Part shown: positions 1 through 12,200 of the stretch, one piece after another | How the letters are laid out: every line of letters starts with the position of its first letter | Numbering within the stretch: position 1 is the stretch's first letter | Source: Mytilisepta virgata | Lineage: Eukaryota > Mollusca > Bivalvia > Mytilida > Mytilidae | Length of the DNA stretch: 64,000 bases | Assembly: GCA_028015205.1 (NCBI GenBank) | Contig: CM051511.1 | Span: 868,001 to 932,000 of the forward strand | Direction: 5' to 3' | Program-made: the position numbers and the translations under genes | Notes under the pieces: model-generated | The model's input: only the letters and a program-made list of their open reading frames with translations | What the model was told of the DNA's origin: nothing | Database searches by the model: none

Positions 1-339
1 CAGATCCTTTTAAGTCATGATCGATTACAATTTCTATTCTAGTTCAAATCTCCCATAATAACATTAATCTTGCAACTTAATTCATTTACATTAATTAGTC
101 GGGTCCAATAGATCCGTCCATTCGGGGCGATAAGTATTACACAATAAAAAAAACTTTGACCTTTACCTATAATTTCTAACCGAACAGTCTCATCCACGTG
201 ATTTTCAAGTTCTTCCTTACGAGGTACAGTAAAGTCATCTTTTGCAAAAATAAGAAGCCCCCTCCATAATAATTCTTGTGTAGATTATTTTTCTTGAGAA
301 TGAATCGAGTGATAAATCATTATTGCCAATAGCTTGCAC
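1..339. other. Unannotated AT-rich sequence
   Basis: No gene, repeat or structured element was recognised between the window start and the TTAA-flanked element at 344. Confidence 0.5.
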
Positions 340-343
340 TTAA

Positions 344-734
344 GGATGATTGCTGGTCTAATAGGAAATAAATAGGATTTGAAATAGGTGTTTCAGTTTG
401 AGAGAACATATGAATAGTAAACAAATAAGCAAGAAAAAAATATAGGCTCATGTGCTCATTTTAGAGCTATAAGGCCTTGAAATTTTGCAGGAAATGGGTT
501 TTCTCTTGATTTGTCATTGTCTTTGCATTATCAACTTCAGTCTCTCAAAGATGTATGAAAAAATAAAAAGGATTTCATAAAATTTTGTCAAATATCATTT
601 TAAGGTATATATGATTGAATTATAAAAGAAAAAGTGGGGGTTCATGGGCAAAAAATTCCATGTTTAAGAAATGGATAAAACCCGAGGATTCCGAAAATCT
701 AACAAAAAGACCAAAACATAACCAGCGAGCATCC
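344..734. mobile_element. TTAA-flanked MITE, copy 1
   Basis: A 391-bp non-coding element with short inverted ends (GGATGATTGCTGG at the left, CCAGCGAGCATCC at the right). TTAA lies directly outside both ends (340-343 and 735-738). A homologous copy with the same ends and TTAA flanks lies at 39510-39860. TTAA target duplication is typical of piggyBac-type transposition, so this is probably a non-autonomous element mobilised by such a transposase. No transposase is encoded, and the superfamily call is inference. Confidence 0.75.
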
Positions 735-940
735 TTAAATGAGTTTCTGTTACAGTGACTATATCGAAGAATTCAAGTTTGTTTCTTATACTGCGGATAT
801 TTATATTGCATACATTGTGTCAGTACTATCCTGTTCCGGTCCAGGGTTGGTCTCAAAATGGGATTTAAAATGTTCATATAATGAATTTTTAATAAAATAA
901 GTATCATTTTTAAAAATTAAATAATATATTGGTTTTTATA

Positions 941-1190
941 GTGTGTTTTATACACCAGTGTCAGGATAGATAAGGAGAGGTTTGGGTACAATAAAACTGG
1001 TTTAACCCCACCCCTATTCAGTGTTTGTACCAAGTCAGACTATCCAGACCCTCTGTTGTGTCCATGTTTGTGCTTTTAACTCTTTTATGTTATTTTTTGT
1101 CCGGTGTTCTGTCAGTTGGGTTGCTTTGATTGATTGTTATGTCATTGGTGACCTTTCTTTTTATCCATTTTGTTGTTTACCACTATCATT
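941..1190 (-). repeat. Interspersed repeat, inverted copy of the 14.05-14.28 kb repeat
   Basis: The reverse complement of roughly 945-1190 aligns with 14045-14280. Both share the blocks around GTCAGGATAGTCTGACTTGG, a GGGGTTAAACCAGTTT-like block and the ACAAAAAATAACATA-like block. A shorter relative (CTGACTTGGTACAGGCAT) is embedded in the satellite at about 36.06 kb. The short open frames here are incidental. Class unknown; likely a common dispersed repeat of the species. Confidence 0.65.
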
Positions 1191-1798
1191 TTTTTATGAA
1201 TTGTCGAACTAAAAGTTACTTATTTTCATTCAGAAATTTATTCAAGAGAGATAAAAATATTTTTCATATGGAATTTTCAATGTTAAGAAAAGACAACTTT
1301 TATGTGATATATGTTACTTAATTATTAAACCATTGGATTTGAAGAAATATGCATTAAGTAAATGAAAACAATGATTTAAAATATAAGAATTATAAAAATA
1401 TACTTAAAAATTTTAGAATAGATTTGAATTAGTCATTTTAAATTTTTAATATTTTCAATTTTTCGAGTTAATTTATTTTTCTGTTATAAATTCTCTATTC
1501 ACAATCAAAGTTGGGGTTTGAAATGGCAAAAATCCATTAAATGGAATATTTGGGTTTACGGACAGTACATACAGTAATTGTGGAGTATTTATTCTTTCAG
1601 TATCTTCTTCTATGTGTGCGTCAGTTTTCTCTCTTCGACCAGAATGTTGATCTAGAATGGACGTGCGAAGAAGCATAAAATAATAGGTTTTAAACTATAT
1701 AAATATTTAAGATTAATTTGCTGATGTCAAACAAATTACGCAACGCTTAAATAATATGTAGATGATAAATGATATTTTTTGTAATCTACGTGTTATGC
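1191..1798. other. AT-rich sequence, no feature seen
   Basis: Very AT-rich with only short chance open frames. Nothing recognisable. Confidence 0.5.
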
Positions 1799-1881
1799 AT
1801 TAACTTTAGAAGCAGACAGGTTTGCGTTTTCTGCTAAGGCCTCAGCTAAAATTACAGTCCCGGTCTGCCTAAAGTTAAACG
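1799..1881. repeat. Small imperfect foldback
   Basis: TAACTTTAGAAGCAGAC near 1803 is complementary, with small gaps, to GTCTGCCTAAAGTTAA near 1863, so the segment can fold as a hairpin of about 80 bp. It lies just upstream of the minisatellite at 2011. Possibly a MITE remnant. Confidence 0.45.
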
Positions 1882-2010
1882 CGAGGCTTGCAAAAAGTTG
1901 GCGACAGTAGCGTAGCTAGCTAGTGTTCAAATTGCTGGCAATGATAGCTAGCTAGAGTTCAACTTGACAGCCCATTTTCAATGCTCGCCAGCTTGTTTGA
2001 AACCCAAAAA

Positions 2011-2447
2011 ATTTCAACGCTTTGAACTCTAGCTAGCTATCGTTGAACACTTTGAACACTAGCTAGCTGTCGTTGAACGCTTTGAACACTTGCTGGCTGT
2101 CGTTGAACGCTTTGAACACTAGCTGGCTGTTGTTGAACGCTTTGAACACTAGCTAGCTATCGTTGAACGCTTTGAACACTAGCTGGCTGTTGTTGAACGC
2201 TTTGAACACTAGCTAGCTATCGTTGAACGCTTTGAACACTAGCTAGCTGTCGTTGAACGCTTTGAACACTAGCTAGCTATCGTTGAACGCTTTGAACACT
2301 AGCTGGCTGTTGTTGAACGCTTTGAACACTAGCTAGCTATCGTTGAACGCTTTGAACACTAGCTAGCTATCGTTGAACGCTTTGAACACTAGCTAGCTGT
2401 CGTTGAACACTTTGAACACTAGCTAGCTGTCGTTGAACACTTGAAAG
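2011..2447. repeat. 30-bp minisatellite array
   Basis: About 14 head-to-tail 30-bp units with consensus CGTTGAACGCTTTGAACACT followed by AGCTAGCTAT. Thirteen full units run from 2041 to 2430, preceded by one diverged unit at 2011 and followed by a partial one. Variation is mostly at AGCTAGCT/TGCTGGCT and TAT/TGT. The palindromic AGCTAGCT core also occurs in the array at 3084, in reverse orientation. Fragments in that second orientation lie at 1946-1980. Confidence 0.9.
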
Positions 2448-3083
2448 CTTTTATATTATGTTTTAGATTATATATATTAAAGTGAATTAGTAGGTCGATT
2501 CTTTATCTAACAAATAAAAAAATAAAACATGTGTTAATATGTTATCCTATATTTCTATTAGGTTAATATATTTCTATATTTATTTCATTTAGAATTTATA
2601 ATTTTTGTGTAATAAAATTGCACAGTATAATCCCGGATGTATATTTTTAGTTAATTACGAGTACTGAGATTTTATTTCATTGTTCATTTTATTTTATTTG
2701 CTTTTATCCAAAAACAGATATATATATATTTTTAGATTAATACAATAAATAATGAAACCAAAAACTTGATTTAATTTTAATTTATTTTTTTTAGCATTAA
2801 ACATAATTTTATTTTTATCTATCTAGTATCTATTTATTATTTTTGTAAGAACATAGAAAATGAAAATCTTTTTTCTAAGACTGTGTTCATGTTCACATAT
2901 TTATAATTTTGATTACCCATGCAAACAAATACATATCACATATGTATGAGGTGTGACAGTAAAATTTCATTATATTTTCTTTATAATAAGGCAGTATGCC
3001 AGTTATTTTTAGGTGGAGTTGTGTTGTTTTCCTTCACGACAAAGCCGGCAAATGACAGGCAGTCGAAAAGCTCTCCAATGTTC
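2448..3083. other. AT-rich spacer between two related minisatellites
   Basis: No coding or repeat structure recognised. It separates two arrays that share a roughly 20-bp core in opposite orientation. Confidence 0.5.
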
Positions 3084-3617
3084 AACGATAGCTAGTTAGT
3101 ATTTTGGGCTGGTGAAAAGCTGTCAACCGTTGAAAGCATTTTGACAGCCAGGCTTCCAACGATAGCTAGCTGGTATTTTAGGCTGGTGAAAAGCTTTCAA
3201 CCGTTGAAAGCATTTTAACAGCCAGGCTTTCAACGATAGCTAGCTGGTATTTTAGGCTGGCGAAAAGCTTTCAATGATAGCTAGCTAGTATTTTAGGCTG
3301 GTGAAACGCTTTCAACTGTTGAAAGCATTTTAACGTCCAGGTTATAAACGATAGTTATCTGGTACTTTAGGCTGGTGAAAAGCTTTCAACCGCTGAAAGC
3401 ATTTTAACAGTCGGGCTTTCAACGATAGCTAGCTGGTATTTTAGGCCAGTGAAAAGCTTTCAACGATAGCTAGCTACTACTTTAGGCTGTTGAAAAGCTT
3501 TCAACCGTTGAAAGCATTTTGACAACCAGGCTTCCAACGATAGCTAGCTGGTATTTTAGGCTGGTTAAAAAGCTTTCAACCGTTGAAAGCATTTAACAGC
3601 CAGGCTTTCAACGATAT
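3084..3617. repeat. Higher-order minisatellite, 74/74/41-bp pattern
   Basis: The anchor GATAGCTAG or its variants starts at 3088, 3161, 3235, 3276, 3350, 3424, 3465, 3539 and 3613. Spacings are therefore 73, 74, 41, 74, 74, 41, 74 and 74. This is a higher-order repeat of two long units and one short unit, about 189 bp. The short unit lacks the CCGTTGAAAGCATTTTAACA-type segment. The TTCAACGATAGCTAGCT core is the reverse complement of the core of the 2011-2447 array. Confidence 0.9.
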
Positions 3618-5133
3618 CCGGTCTTAATTTATTTTTTCTTCAATTGATGTGTTAGAATCAGTTTAGTCGTACGAATTTTTGTGAAACTGGAAAAAGCTGA
3701 GTTAGTTTTAAATAAAAACAGAGCACAATTTGACCATATTTATAATATTGCGATATGCCTTTCTTCTTTTTTTTATCGTTCTAGCAAGCGTTCCCTTTGT
3801 TTTATATTATACTGATTGGTTTTAAAGTTTGTTTATCTTGAAAGTTGCTCAAACATCACAGCAAGATCAAGTCAACCCCTAGCATTGTACGATGCATAAT
3901 AAAATGCCAGAGTATATGTTGTTGGCTGTCCGTTGTTTTTATATTTTTGTTGTGTCTTCTTTTTACGTGTTAACTCAAAAGTGGGTATGCTTTTGTTCAT
4001 TTGTACAAGTAGGTATTAAATTGTTTATCTAATCCATTATCTTCATTTTCAGTTATTTCACCTGAACACTGTAATCATTATTCATCTAACTGGGTCCTAA
4101 AGAAGCAAATCTATATTTTTTTTTAATTAAACGTTTTAAGTTTGCATCTTTAATTAGGAAAAGTCAAACAATTTCAAAAGTACATTTTGTTTCTGTTATG
4201 AAAAGAATGGATAAGAAGTAAAATGTAACTGAAGAGAACATCATACCCAACAGACCAAAAATACACATCTAGTGGCAGCCAACACCATGTGACGAGCCCT
4301 TGATTGTCCCGTCAAAAGTATCAAATAAAATGGATAAACTAAGAACTTGCCAGTGACAAAAATCAGATTACATTTGAATTATTCGCCGGGTGTTTCCCGG
4401 ACTTTTCCTGCGATAGACACATCTTAAAGAGAATATCGAAGTAATTATATACAGAAAAAAAAACCAGAGAGACCAACGATCAAAGACGAGGTAAAAACAT
4501 GGCAGCAGTAACAAATAGAATAATAATAACAAAGGTTGATGTAATAGAAATAAAACATCTTGATTTACGGAGAAACGTGTCTATTTCAACTTTCAAAGAA
4601 GCATTTGACTTACTTTTTCAATTTAATGAAATAAAAAGTTACCGTGTTGTTTAATGATGGCTAATATTCTGCAACAAAAGAGAAACCTTACGAGAATTTC
4701 AGTCAAACTGGCCCGGGCTACATTCGTGTACTAACTCTTTATATTGAATATAGTTTTCGTCGGATTTTAAAGTCTACATGCATTTTGAATAAGAACTTAT
4801 ATATAGCACTTGAACTGTCACACAGTTTGGTATATAAATAGTTCCAAAACAACGGCTAACATAATAACTGTGACAAAATGATGAAAAATTAACAACTTAC
4901 TTTCTCTTGGTGACATCGACCTTAGACAGATTATATTTCAACCACAACAATTTTAAATAGTCGTTAAAATGACAAATAAAAGTAATGTATAAATGAAGAT
5001 ATGCTAATGATCATCTAAACAAAACAGTTGCGGTGTATATTATTCTTTTCTTTTTCTCCTAAAACACCAAATTAGTTCGCGATTCACCCGGCGTCAAACA
5101 GACTAATTAATAGGTAGGTGGTCCTATGGTTAG

Positions 5134-5404
5134 GGAGCAACCATTTGATTTTTATGTGTGTGTGTGGGGGGGGGGCATGGATGGAATTTGAAAAAAATGG
5201 CAGGATGCGAAATTTGGTGAAAAAAAAAACAAAAATTCTCAGAAAAAAAGGCAGGATGAAAAATGTAGTGAAAAAGAGGCATGAACCGAGAAAAAAGGCA
5301 GGACACCACCAGGTAATAAAGAAGGCAGTCTCGAAATTTTGCTGAAAAAAAGGCTGGACTTAAAATAACTTCCATCCTCCCCCATAAACATCTAATGGTT
5401 GCTT
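5134..5404. mobile_element. Foldback (MITE-like) element with G/C-tract ends
   Basis: GAGCAACCATTTGAT at 5135-5149 pairs with ATCTAATGGTTGC near 5390-5403. Just inside are a GT/poly-G tract and a CCTCCCCC tract. The interior is purine-rich and repeats AAAAAGGCAGGATG-like motifs. A related end (ATCAAATGGTTGCTCCC) occurs at about 22000-22017 beside a long C tract, so this is probably a dispersed family. The overlapping short open frames on both strands are not genes. Confidence 0.55.
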
Positions 5405-5447
5405 TCTTACAACCAATTCGAAAACCAAACCGTTTGAGGTCAGAGAA

Positions 5448-5617
5448 ATCTCAGACTAAGAGCAAACATATTCTGTTTTTATATCATTTTTATACTTTGA
5501 TTTTGGGATAATGTGAGAAAACATTTTTTTATATCTCAGACTAAGAGCAAACATATTCTGTTTTTATATCATTTTTATACTTTCATTTTGGGATAATGTG
5601 AGAAAATATTTTTTTAT
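5448..5617. repeat. 85-bp tandem duplication
   Basis: Two consecutive 85-bp copies, 5448-5532 and 5533-5617, each starting ATCTCAGACTAAGAGC and differing at only a few bases. The sequence just before the first copy (CCGTTTGAGGTCAGAGAAATC) resembles the foldback ends near 47.3 and 47.75 kb. Confidence 0.85.
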
Positions 5618-5803
5618 AAAGCCCGTGAAATTTTTAAGAGCTACATATATTTTCCACTATTTTCTCGAACTCCTGATATTATACTCTTAATTCCCTTTTG
5701 TTGACTTAATTTTTGTATTATGGTAATTTGTTTCTAGACAAAATATGAGTTTTCACTTAATCACTCTACTATTAGTTTCATCTATATAATCACGCATATT
5801 TTG

Positions 5804-5833
5804 AGCACACGCACAGACACACACACACACAAT
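5804..5833. repeat. CA microsatellite
   Basis: An interrupted CA tract (ACACGCACAGACACAC and so on) immediately inside the right arm of the 50-bp inverted repeat. Confidence 0.85.
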
Positions 5834-5879
5834 GCTAGGGGTTGAATTGATCTTGCTGTGATGTTTGAGCAACTTTCAA

Positions 5880-6258
5880 ACGAAAAAAAAAAAAACAGCC
5901 CAACAGTGTGGTTTTGCTTCTTTTTTTTTATTGTAATCCGGTTTTAAATGGGTTAGTTTTCATGATCGATTTCTTAATCTTCACATTAATTAGCACCTGC
6001 ATTCAACTACTACAGTGATGAAATCAAAATTAAATGACTTAAATTTCCACTTTTCCAAGAAAACCCTTTTCTTACCATACTGAATGCCTTCCGGAACACC
6101 CATTGTCACTCCAGTTTTTTTATTGCTCCCAGTTTGCTTGTAGATTTGTTTATTTTTATTACAATTTCAACGCACATAAGGCCAACATAGTCAATGACAT
6201 GTTATAATACATATATCTAATCCTGTCAAATGAACCTCAAATTCTATTTTTATTTCAG
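5880..6258 (+). other. Upstream or intron sequence ending in a 3' splice site
   Basis: No gene seen. The last bases form a pyrimidine tract and acceptor, TATTTTTATTTCAG, ending at 6258, directly in front of the long open frame. An in-frame stop at 6231-6233 prevents extending the frame further upstream in genomic DNA. This fits an intron whose upstream exon has not been identified. Confidence 0.5.
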
Positions 6259-9200
6259 TTTTTTTGGCAACGGCGTTTTTGGAAATGCATTTGGATCCAC
6301 AAACAAACACTTACAAAATAAACCGTATCAAAGAAGAAATCCCAATAGTGGAGTCACATGGAAAACTTTTTGTTCCTTTTGTTATACGCTCCACCTTTCC
6401 GTCCAACTTTTCGTCAACCAAACTAGCCGTTCAACTGAGAAAATATGTTCAAAAACTACTGGAAAAGCACTACCCTGGAAGTGCAAAAGTTTCAGATACG
6501 TTTAATTTAAATAATGTAAATTCTGATTTTAATTCGACTCAATTTATACAATCGTTCCAAAGTTCTCCAGATTTTCGAGGTATTCCAATTACATTGCCTG
6601 GAACCAATAGTAATAACCGGAAGAAAATTGTAATGGGTATACCTATAAAAATGACAAACAGAATAGGCCACCTTCCTAAACACCATACAATGAATAGAAA
6701 ACGACAACGTACGAAAAGTGGCTTTCCTGTTGAATCTGTTGTTATAACATCACAAAAAGACTCCAAAATTACCAATGAAATAAATATAGCAAAACTTAGT
6801 TCATCAAGTAATCGCCCGAATACTGTGAATAAATCTTTATTTAAAAGTAACTTTAATCATCTCTTACAAAGAAATATTGACCATGATAAATCAAAGAGTT
6901 CTTCTTTAATTCATAATGGTAAAATAGTTTGGAAAATTCCAGGGATTAATCAATCACTTCTAAATAATGGCAAATTAAACGATATGAAGGGTGGTTTTGA
7001 GTTAATTGGACAAAGGAGTAAGAAGAATGTGGTATACCAACCCAAAGATCATTCACAAAAGGACGACAAGAAACATAATTCATTCTTAGGAATAATTTTA
7101 AATCCTTCAAATACAAATGGCCAACAAACCACTACTGAAAAGAACAAAGATAACAAAGATAATTTTGCTTTATGGCAGGTTCCAATTTTCATGAAAAACG
7201 AAAGAGCTATTTCTAAATTGAAGAATGGCGTAAAAGTGGTAAAGGAAATTGCCCAACCTAAAACCAAAGCATCATATATACTGAGAAAAAAACATAAATC
7301 TACTTCAAATGATATTCTTAAAGACGGAATTCGGAATAAACATCTCGAAAAAAGCGAAAATAAAAGACAAAGGTTGCATAAATCCTATGTAAGGACTAGA
7401 CCTGTTCAGGCTACTTTACCTAAGCCTCCAACAATAAACGCAATGGAAACGTTTATTTGGCCAAAGAATAAACAACGTACAAAAGATATTATTACAGGAA
7501 ACATAAGTAAAAATAAAGGTAAACAAGAATATGTTGACAAATGGCAAGTGTTACTACAAACTTCACATCAAACAACAGATGCCAAACCACAAAGGTCATC
7601 AAAAATATTACCAGAAATTCATTTTAAGAAACAAACTAACCAACGATATACGTCATCCAACAGATTACCAGAAAATTATGCTAAGAAACAAATTGACCAA
7701 TGGCAATCGTCATCCAACAGATTACCAGAAATTCATGTTAAGACTAAAACAGGTCAAGGGCATTCGTCATCAAACAGATTACCAGAAATTCATGTTAAGA
7801 AACAAACAGACCAACGACATATGTCATCAAACAGATTACCAGAAATTCATGTTAAGAAACAAACAGACCAACGACATACGTCATCAAACAGATTACCAGA
7901 AATTCATGTTAAGAAACAAACAGACCAACGACATACGTCATCAAACAGATTACCAGAAATTCATGTTAAGAAACAAACAGACCAACGACATATGTCATCA
8001 AACAGATTACCAGAAATTCATGTTAAGACTAAAACAGATCAAGGGCATACGTCATCAAACAGATTACCAGAAATTCATGTTAAGAAACAAACAGACCAAC
8101 GACATATGTCATCAAACAGATTACCAGAAATTCATGTTAAGAAACAAACAGACCAACGACATACGTCATCAAACAGATTACCAGAAATTCATGTTAAGAA
8201 ACAAACAGACCAACGACATATGCCATCAAACAGGTTACCAGAAATTCATGTTAAGAAACAAACCCAATCTTCGAGAATTTCCCAAGGAGGACTAGGTGCA
8301 ATAAATCAACATTTGAGGTCTAGTAAAAGGATAAATAATTATAAAATACAAGATCGGGATAAAATTCAAATGAAACGTTCAAAAACGAGTAGTGCTGGTA
8401 TGAATGGTAATATAAAAAGACAGGATGTTGCCAGTGGTAAAAATAGATTCATTAAACCCAAAACAACAAAAACGAAAAATGCAAGAGTACAAAAACAGGA
8501 AAACTCGGATCTGGATCAAGGAAAAGGTGGGCACAAAAACATGAAGAATAAAGCAGAGGGACCTCAACCTAAATCAAAACAGAAAGGCGATCTCTTAAAA
8601 ATAATGAACAATTCACACAAATCATACAAAATAAAACGAAGGAAAAGGCCGAAAGCTACAAGATCAAAGGGATTTTTGAATAGAAATATTGAAACTCGAA
8701 GTAAAGGTAGTGACAAAAAAGAGAAGCTGAACATAGATAGCAGAGGTGTGATTTCAAATGCAAGTAGCACTGTTGTAAAATACGCAAATCCACGAGTAGA
8801 AAATATAAAACGACCCAAGGACGAGCAGGATCTTATAAATAAACACCAGTTTGATAAAAATGAAGTAAAATCAACTTCCAGTCAAAAAAAGCATGTTGAA
8901 TTTGGAAGATCCATCGACAAACAGAAAGACAATAAGACAGAGGACAGTTTTAAGTCAACAGATAACAGACAAAAGATTATGATTAATCAGAAATCGGTGT
9001 TTTCAGGAAAACCCCCCTTTCCAGATACAGTAAAAGATTTTACATATACGCAGTACTCCATTAGTATTCTGAATGTGGAAAAATCAAAAGACACATCTAA
9101 TCTCACTCACTCGGAAATTCATTTTAAGAAACAAACCCAATCTTCGGACATATCTCACAGAGAACGCATGAGGCAATCGAAAGGGGGAAATGATAAAGGT

Positions 9201-12200
9201 CGGGATGAAATCAAAACGGAAAGTTTGCAAACAAATAGTACTAGAATAGATAATAAAATGGAGAAAAAGAATACTGATCGTAGCGCAAATAGATTCATTA
9301 AATCTAAATCAACTATAAAGAAAAATACAGGAGTACAAAAACAGAATATCCCAGGTGAAAACCAAGAAAAATCAGAACACGGAAATATTGAGAGTAAAGC
9401 AGATCAAAATGGAGCTCAGTCTGGAACAAAACAGAAAGGCAATAATTTAACAATAATGAACAATTCACGCAAATCGAACAAAATAAAATCAAACAATAGG
9501 ATAAAAGCAATAAGGTCAAAAGGATTTTTAAATAGAAATATTGAATTTCTACGTAAAGGTAGTGAAATTGAAGAGAAGTTAAACAAGGATAACAATGATG
9601 TTGTTTTAAACGCAAGTCGCACTGTGTTAAAACCACAGTATCCTACAAAAGAAAAGATACGAGTTAAGAGTAAAGAAAATGTAATGAGTAATTACCAACA
9701 AAAAGATGTAAAACCAGATTCTAGGATAATTGATCTTGTTGCATTAGCTAAGTCCACCAACAACAACAACAAAGACAAGGATGTAACAGACAGTTTTCTG
9801 TCCGCAGGTAGTAAACCATGGTCTATGAAAAGTCTGAAATCAACCTTTTCCCAAAATGCCCCGTCACAAAGTACAGCCAAAGATTTTAGAAATACTAAAT
9901 ATTTAAGTGACAAGCTAAATAAGGGAAAATCAAAAGACATATCTAATCTAACTCACTCCAAGATAATCTCACACAGAAAACACGTAAATGAAAAATTATT
10001 GGAACAAAACGGTCAATTAGCTAAGAATACAAACAAAAATAAACGCAGAAGACTATCGTCAATTATAATGAATTCTAACATTCCACCAGACAAAAAGAAT
10101 GGAAGGACACCAAATTGGATAAAAAAGAACGACGAAATTAATTCTCCATTTTACCATAAAGATGTAACGGAATCGAATCGATCTAAAAGTACTTCGTCGG
10201 AGACTAAAACTATCACCAGGACTCGTAATAACGGCAGAGTCAATATACGACAACCCATATTGAATAATCGAATTCGGAAGAGAACTTTTCTTAATATTCA
10301 AAATAAATCAACGTCACTACCTAATAATAATAGTCGATATTTCGACGAAAAGACTACGATATCTCACACGAATCCTGATAACAAGTATGTTCAAATAAAC
10401 CACAGTTTGATATTATCAAATAAAGGGAAAACAAAAACTGGAAAAAACATATATTATAAATCAAACTCGGATTTACCATCCAGTTCGATGGTGTCTCTCA
10501 AAAATGGTCTTCCAGATATTCCATTTGGTCATACATCCAATAAAGAAAAACCAAAGACGTTATCGAGTTCACGGGAAATATTACGAACTCAAATACTGGA
10601 ACCACACGATAACAATAGGTCACCAGAGTCAAGCGTAAATAAGGATAAACCTAATCTAACCAGATCTACAACGAAACAATTCCAGTTCTCTTCCGTAAAG
10701 AGTCACGATAAGCGAAATAAATTTATACCGCATTTAGATAGAAAAGCTACTGAAACATCTGCACATTTTGGACATAACGATAGAGTTTCGTCTCCACGAA
10801 TTCTGGTAAAGGCAAATAAAGAAACGAAAGGGAGGAATAAATTACTCAGAGATAAAATTATAAAACAACCAGTAACAATGCCACCTGACGTGCCGTTGAA
10901 ATTGCTTAAAAACAAAAAAGGACTCCAAAGCTCGACAACAAAAACGAGGGAGTCTGGTCGAAATGTATACTTAGAGCCGACTTTAGATAAATTCAATCGA
11001 TTCGTACAAGAAGACGTGAATGTCCCATCCCCAGTTGAAGCGGGAAATGAGGACCACAAACTTTTACCTACATATCACAAGCTACCAAGCGGGCCTATTA
11101 AAACATTTGTATCTTCAAACCAGGACAAAACAAATATATGGCATACATCCAAGAAAGAACGTGTAAGTCAGTACTCAGAACCACCACCGGTAGCTGTTAA
11201 ATCATTAAAATTGGATAAACACTCTAAATCCTTAATTGATAAATATAAAAACAGAAGAAAAGTAATATACAATAAGCAAGGTGTCAACGATGGCAGGAAC
11301 TTTTTGAGGAGCCGAGCACAACGAGTTATACCTAAACAACAGATATCATCAAGTAAGTCTGACAATTTAAAGTCAGTGCAACATAAACAACAAGAAAGGC
11401 CAAAGAGTATATTTGCTATACAAAATATTGGACGGATATCAAAAAGCAATCCTGTCTTTTCGGGAGATCCTTTGTTTAATAACAATAATAAGGACAGGAA
11501 TGAAGTTTCATCTAAGAGGTTATTTGGTTTATTAAATCATCACGAAAAGACTTTGTCAAAGCAATCTAAAAGTTCTAAATATTATATTCAACGGCAGGTA
11601 TCTTTTCAAAAGACAGGTCAAATGGACGATACGAATGATAAATATATCGAAGATGCAAAATCAAGATCTCCTCGATTGGTCAAAACCAAAATGTATAAAC
11701 AAACGAAAGATCCAAAACGGATGGCACCTGATAGACAAAACGAACACAAAATTTACGATTCCAATGATATATATATCGAAGATGCAAAATCAAGATCTCC
11801 TCGATTGGTCAAAACCAAAATATATAAACAAACGAAAGATCCAAAACGGATAGCACCTGATAGACAAAACGAACACAAAATTCACGATTCTAATGATAGA
11901 TATATCGAAGATGCAAAATCAAGATCTCCTCGATTGGTCAAAACCAAAATGTATAAACACACGAAAGATCCAAAACGGATGGCACCTGATAGACAAAACA
12001 AACACAAAATTCACCTTACTGCAAACGATGGAGAAAGTGATTATTCAGATTATGAATATGAGGATTATTCTGTGGATGAAAGTGTAGAGTCGGAGAATTC
12101 AGACGATGAAGAAGAGCATAGTGAAAGAGAGACAACTCTTCATAATATTCAGAGACACGATCAGGGTGATTATTCGGCACAAAGTTATAGTGATGAGTAT

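Larger units (their letters stand above)
3838..5878. repeat. 2-kb region bounded by a 50-bp near-perfect inverted repeat
   Basis: TTGAAAGTTGCTCAAACATC and the following bases through CCTAGCATTGT (3838-3888) are repeated as the reverse complement at 5829-5878 with very few mismatches. The interior has no convincing coding sequence; it holds unremarkable AT-rich DNA, a second foldback element (5134-5404), an 85-bp duplication and a CA microsatellite. It may be a non-autonomous or decayed DNA transposon with long terminal repeats, or two separate short elements inserted in opposite orientation. Confidence 0.5.

Noticed and set aside
5118..5375. Overlapping open frames on both strands
   Set aside because: Purine/pyrimidine-rich interior of a foldback element; low complexity, no coding evidence.
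7531..8295. 254-codon open frame overlapping the giant exon
   Set aside because: It exists only because the 57-bp repeat lacks stops in that frame. It ends soon after the array, and the main frame continues for over 1,500 codons.
8379..11485. Several minus-strand open frames
   Set aside because: All lie within the giant exon and are shadows created by its Lys/Asn-rich codon composition.
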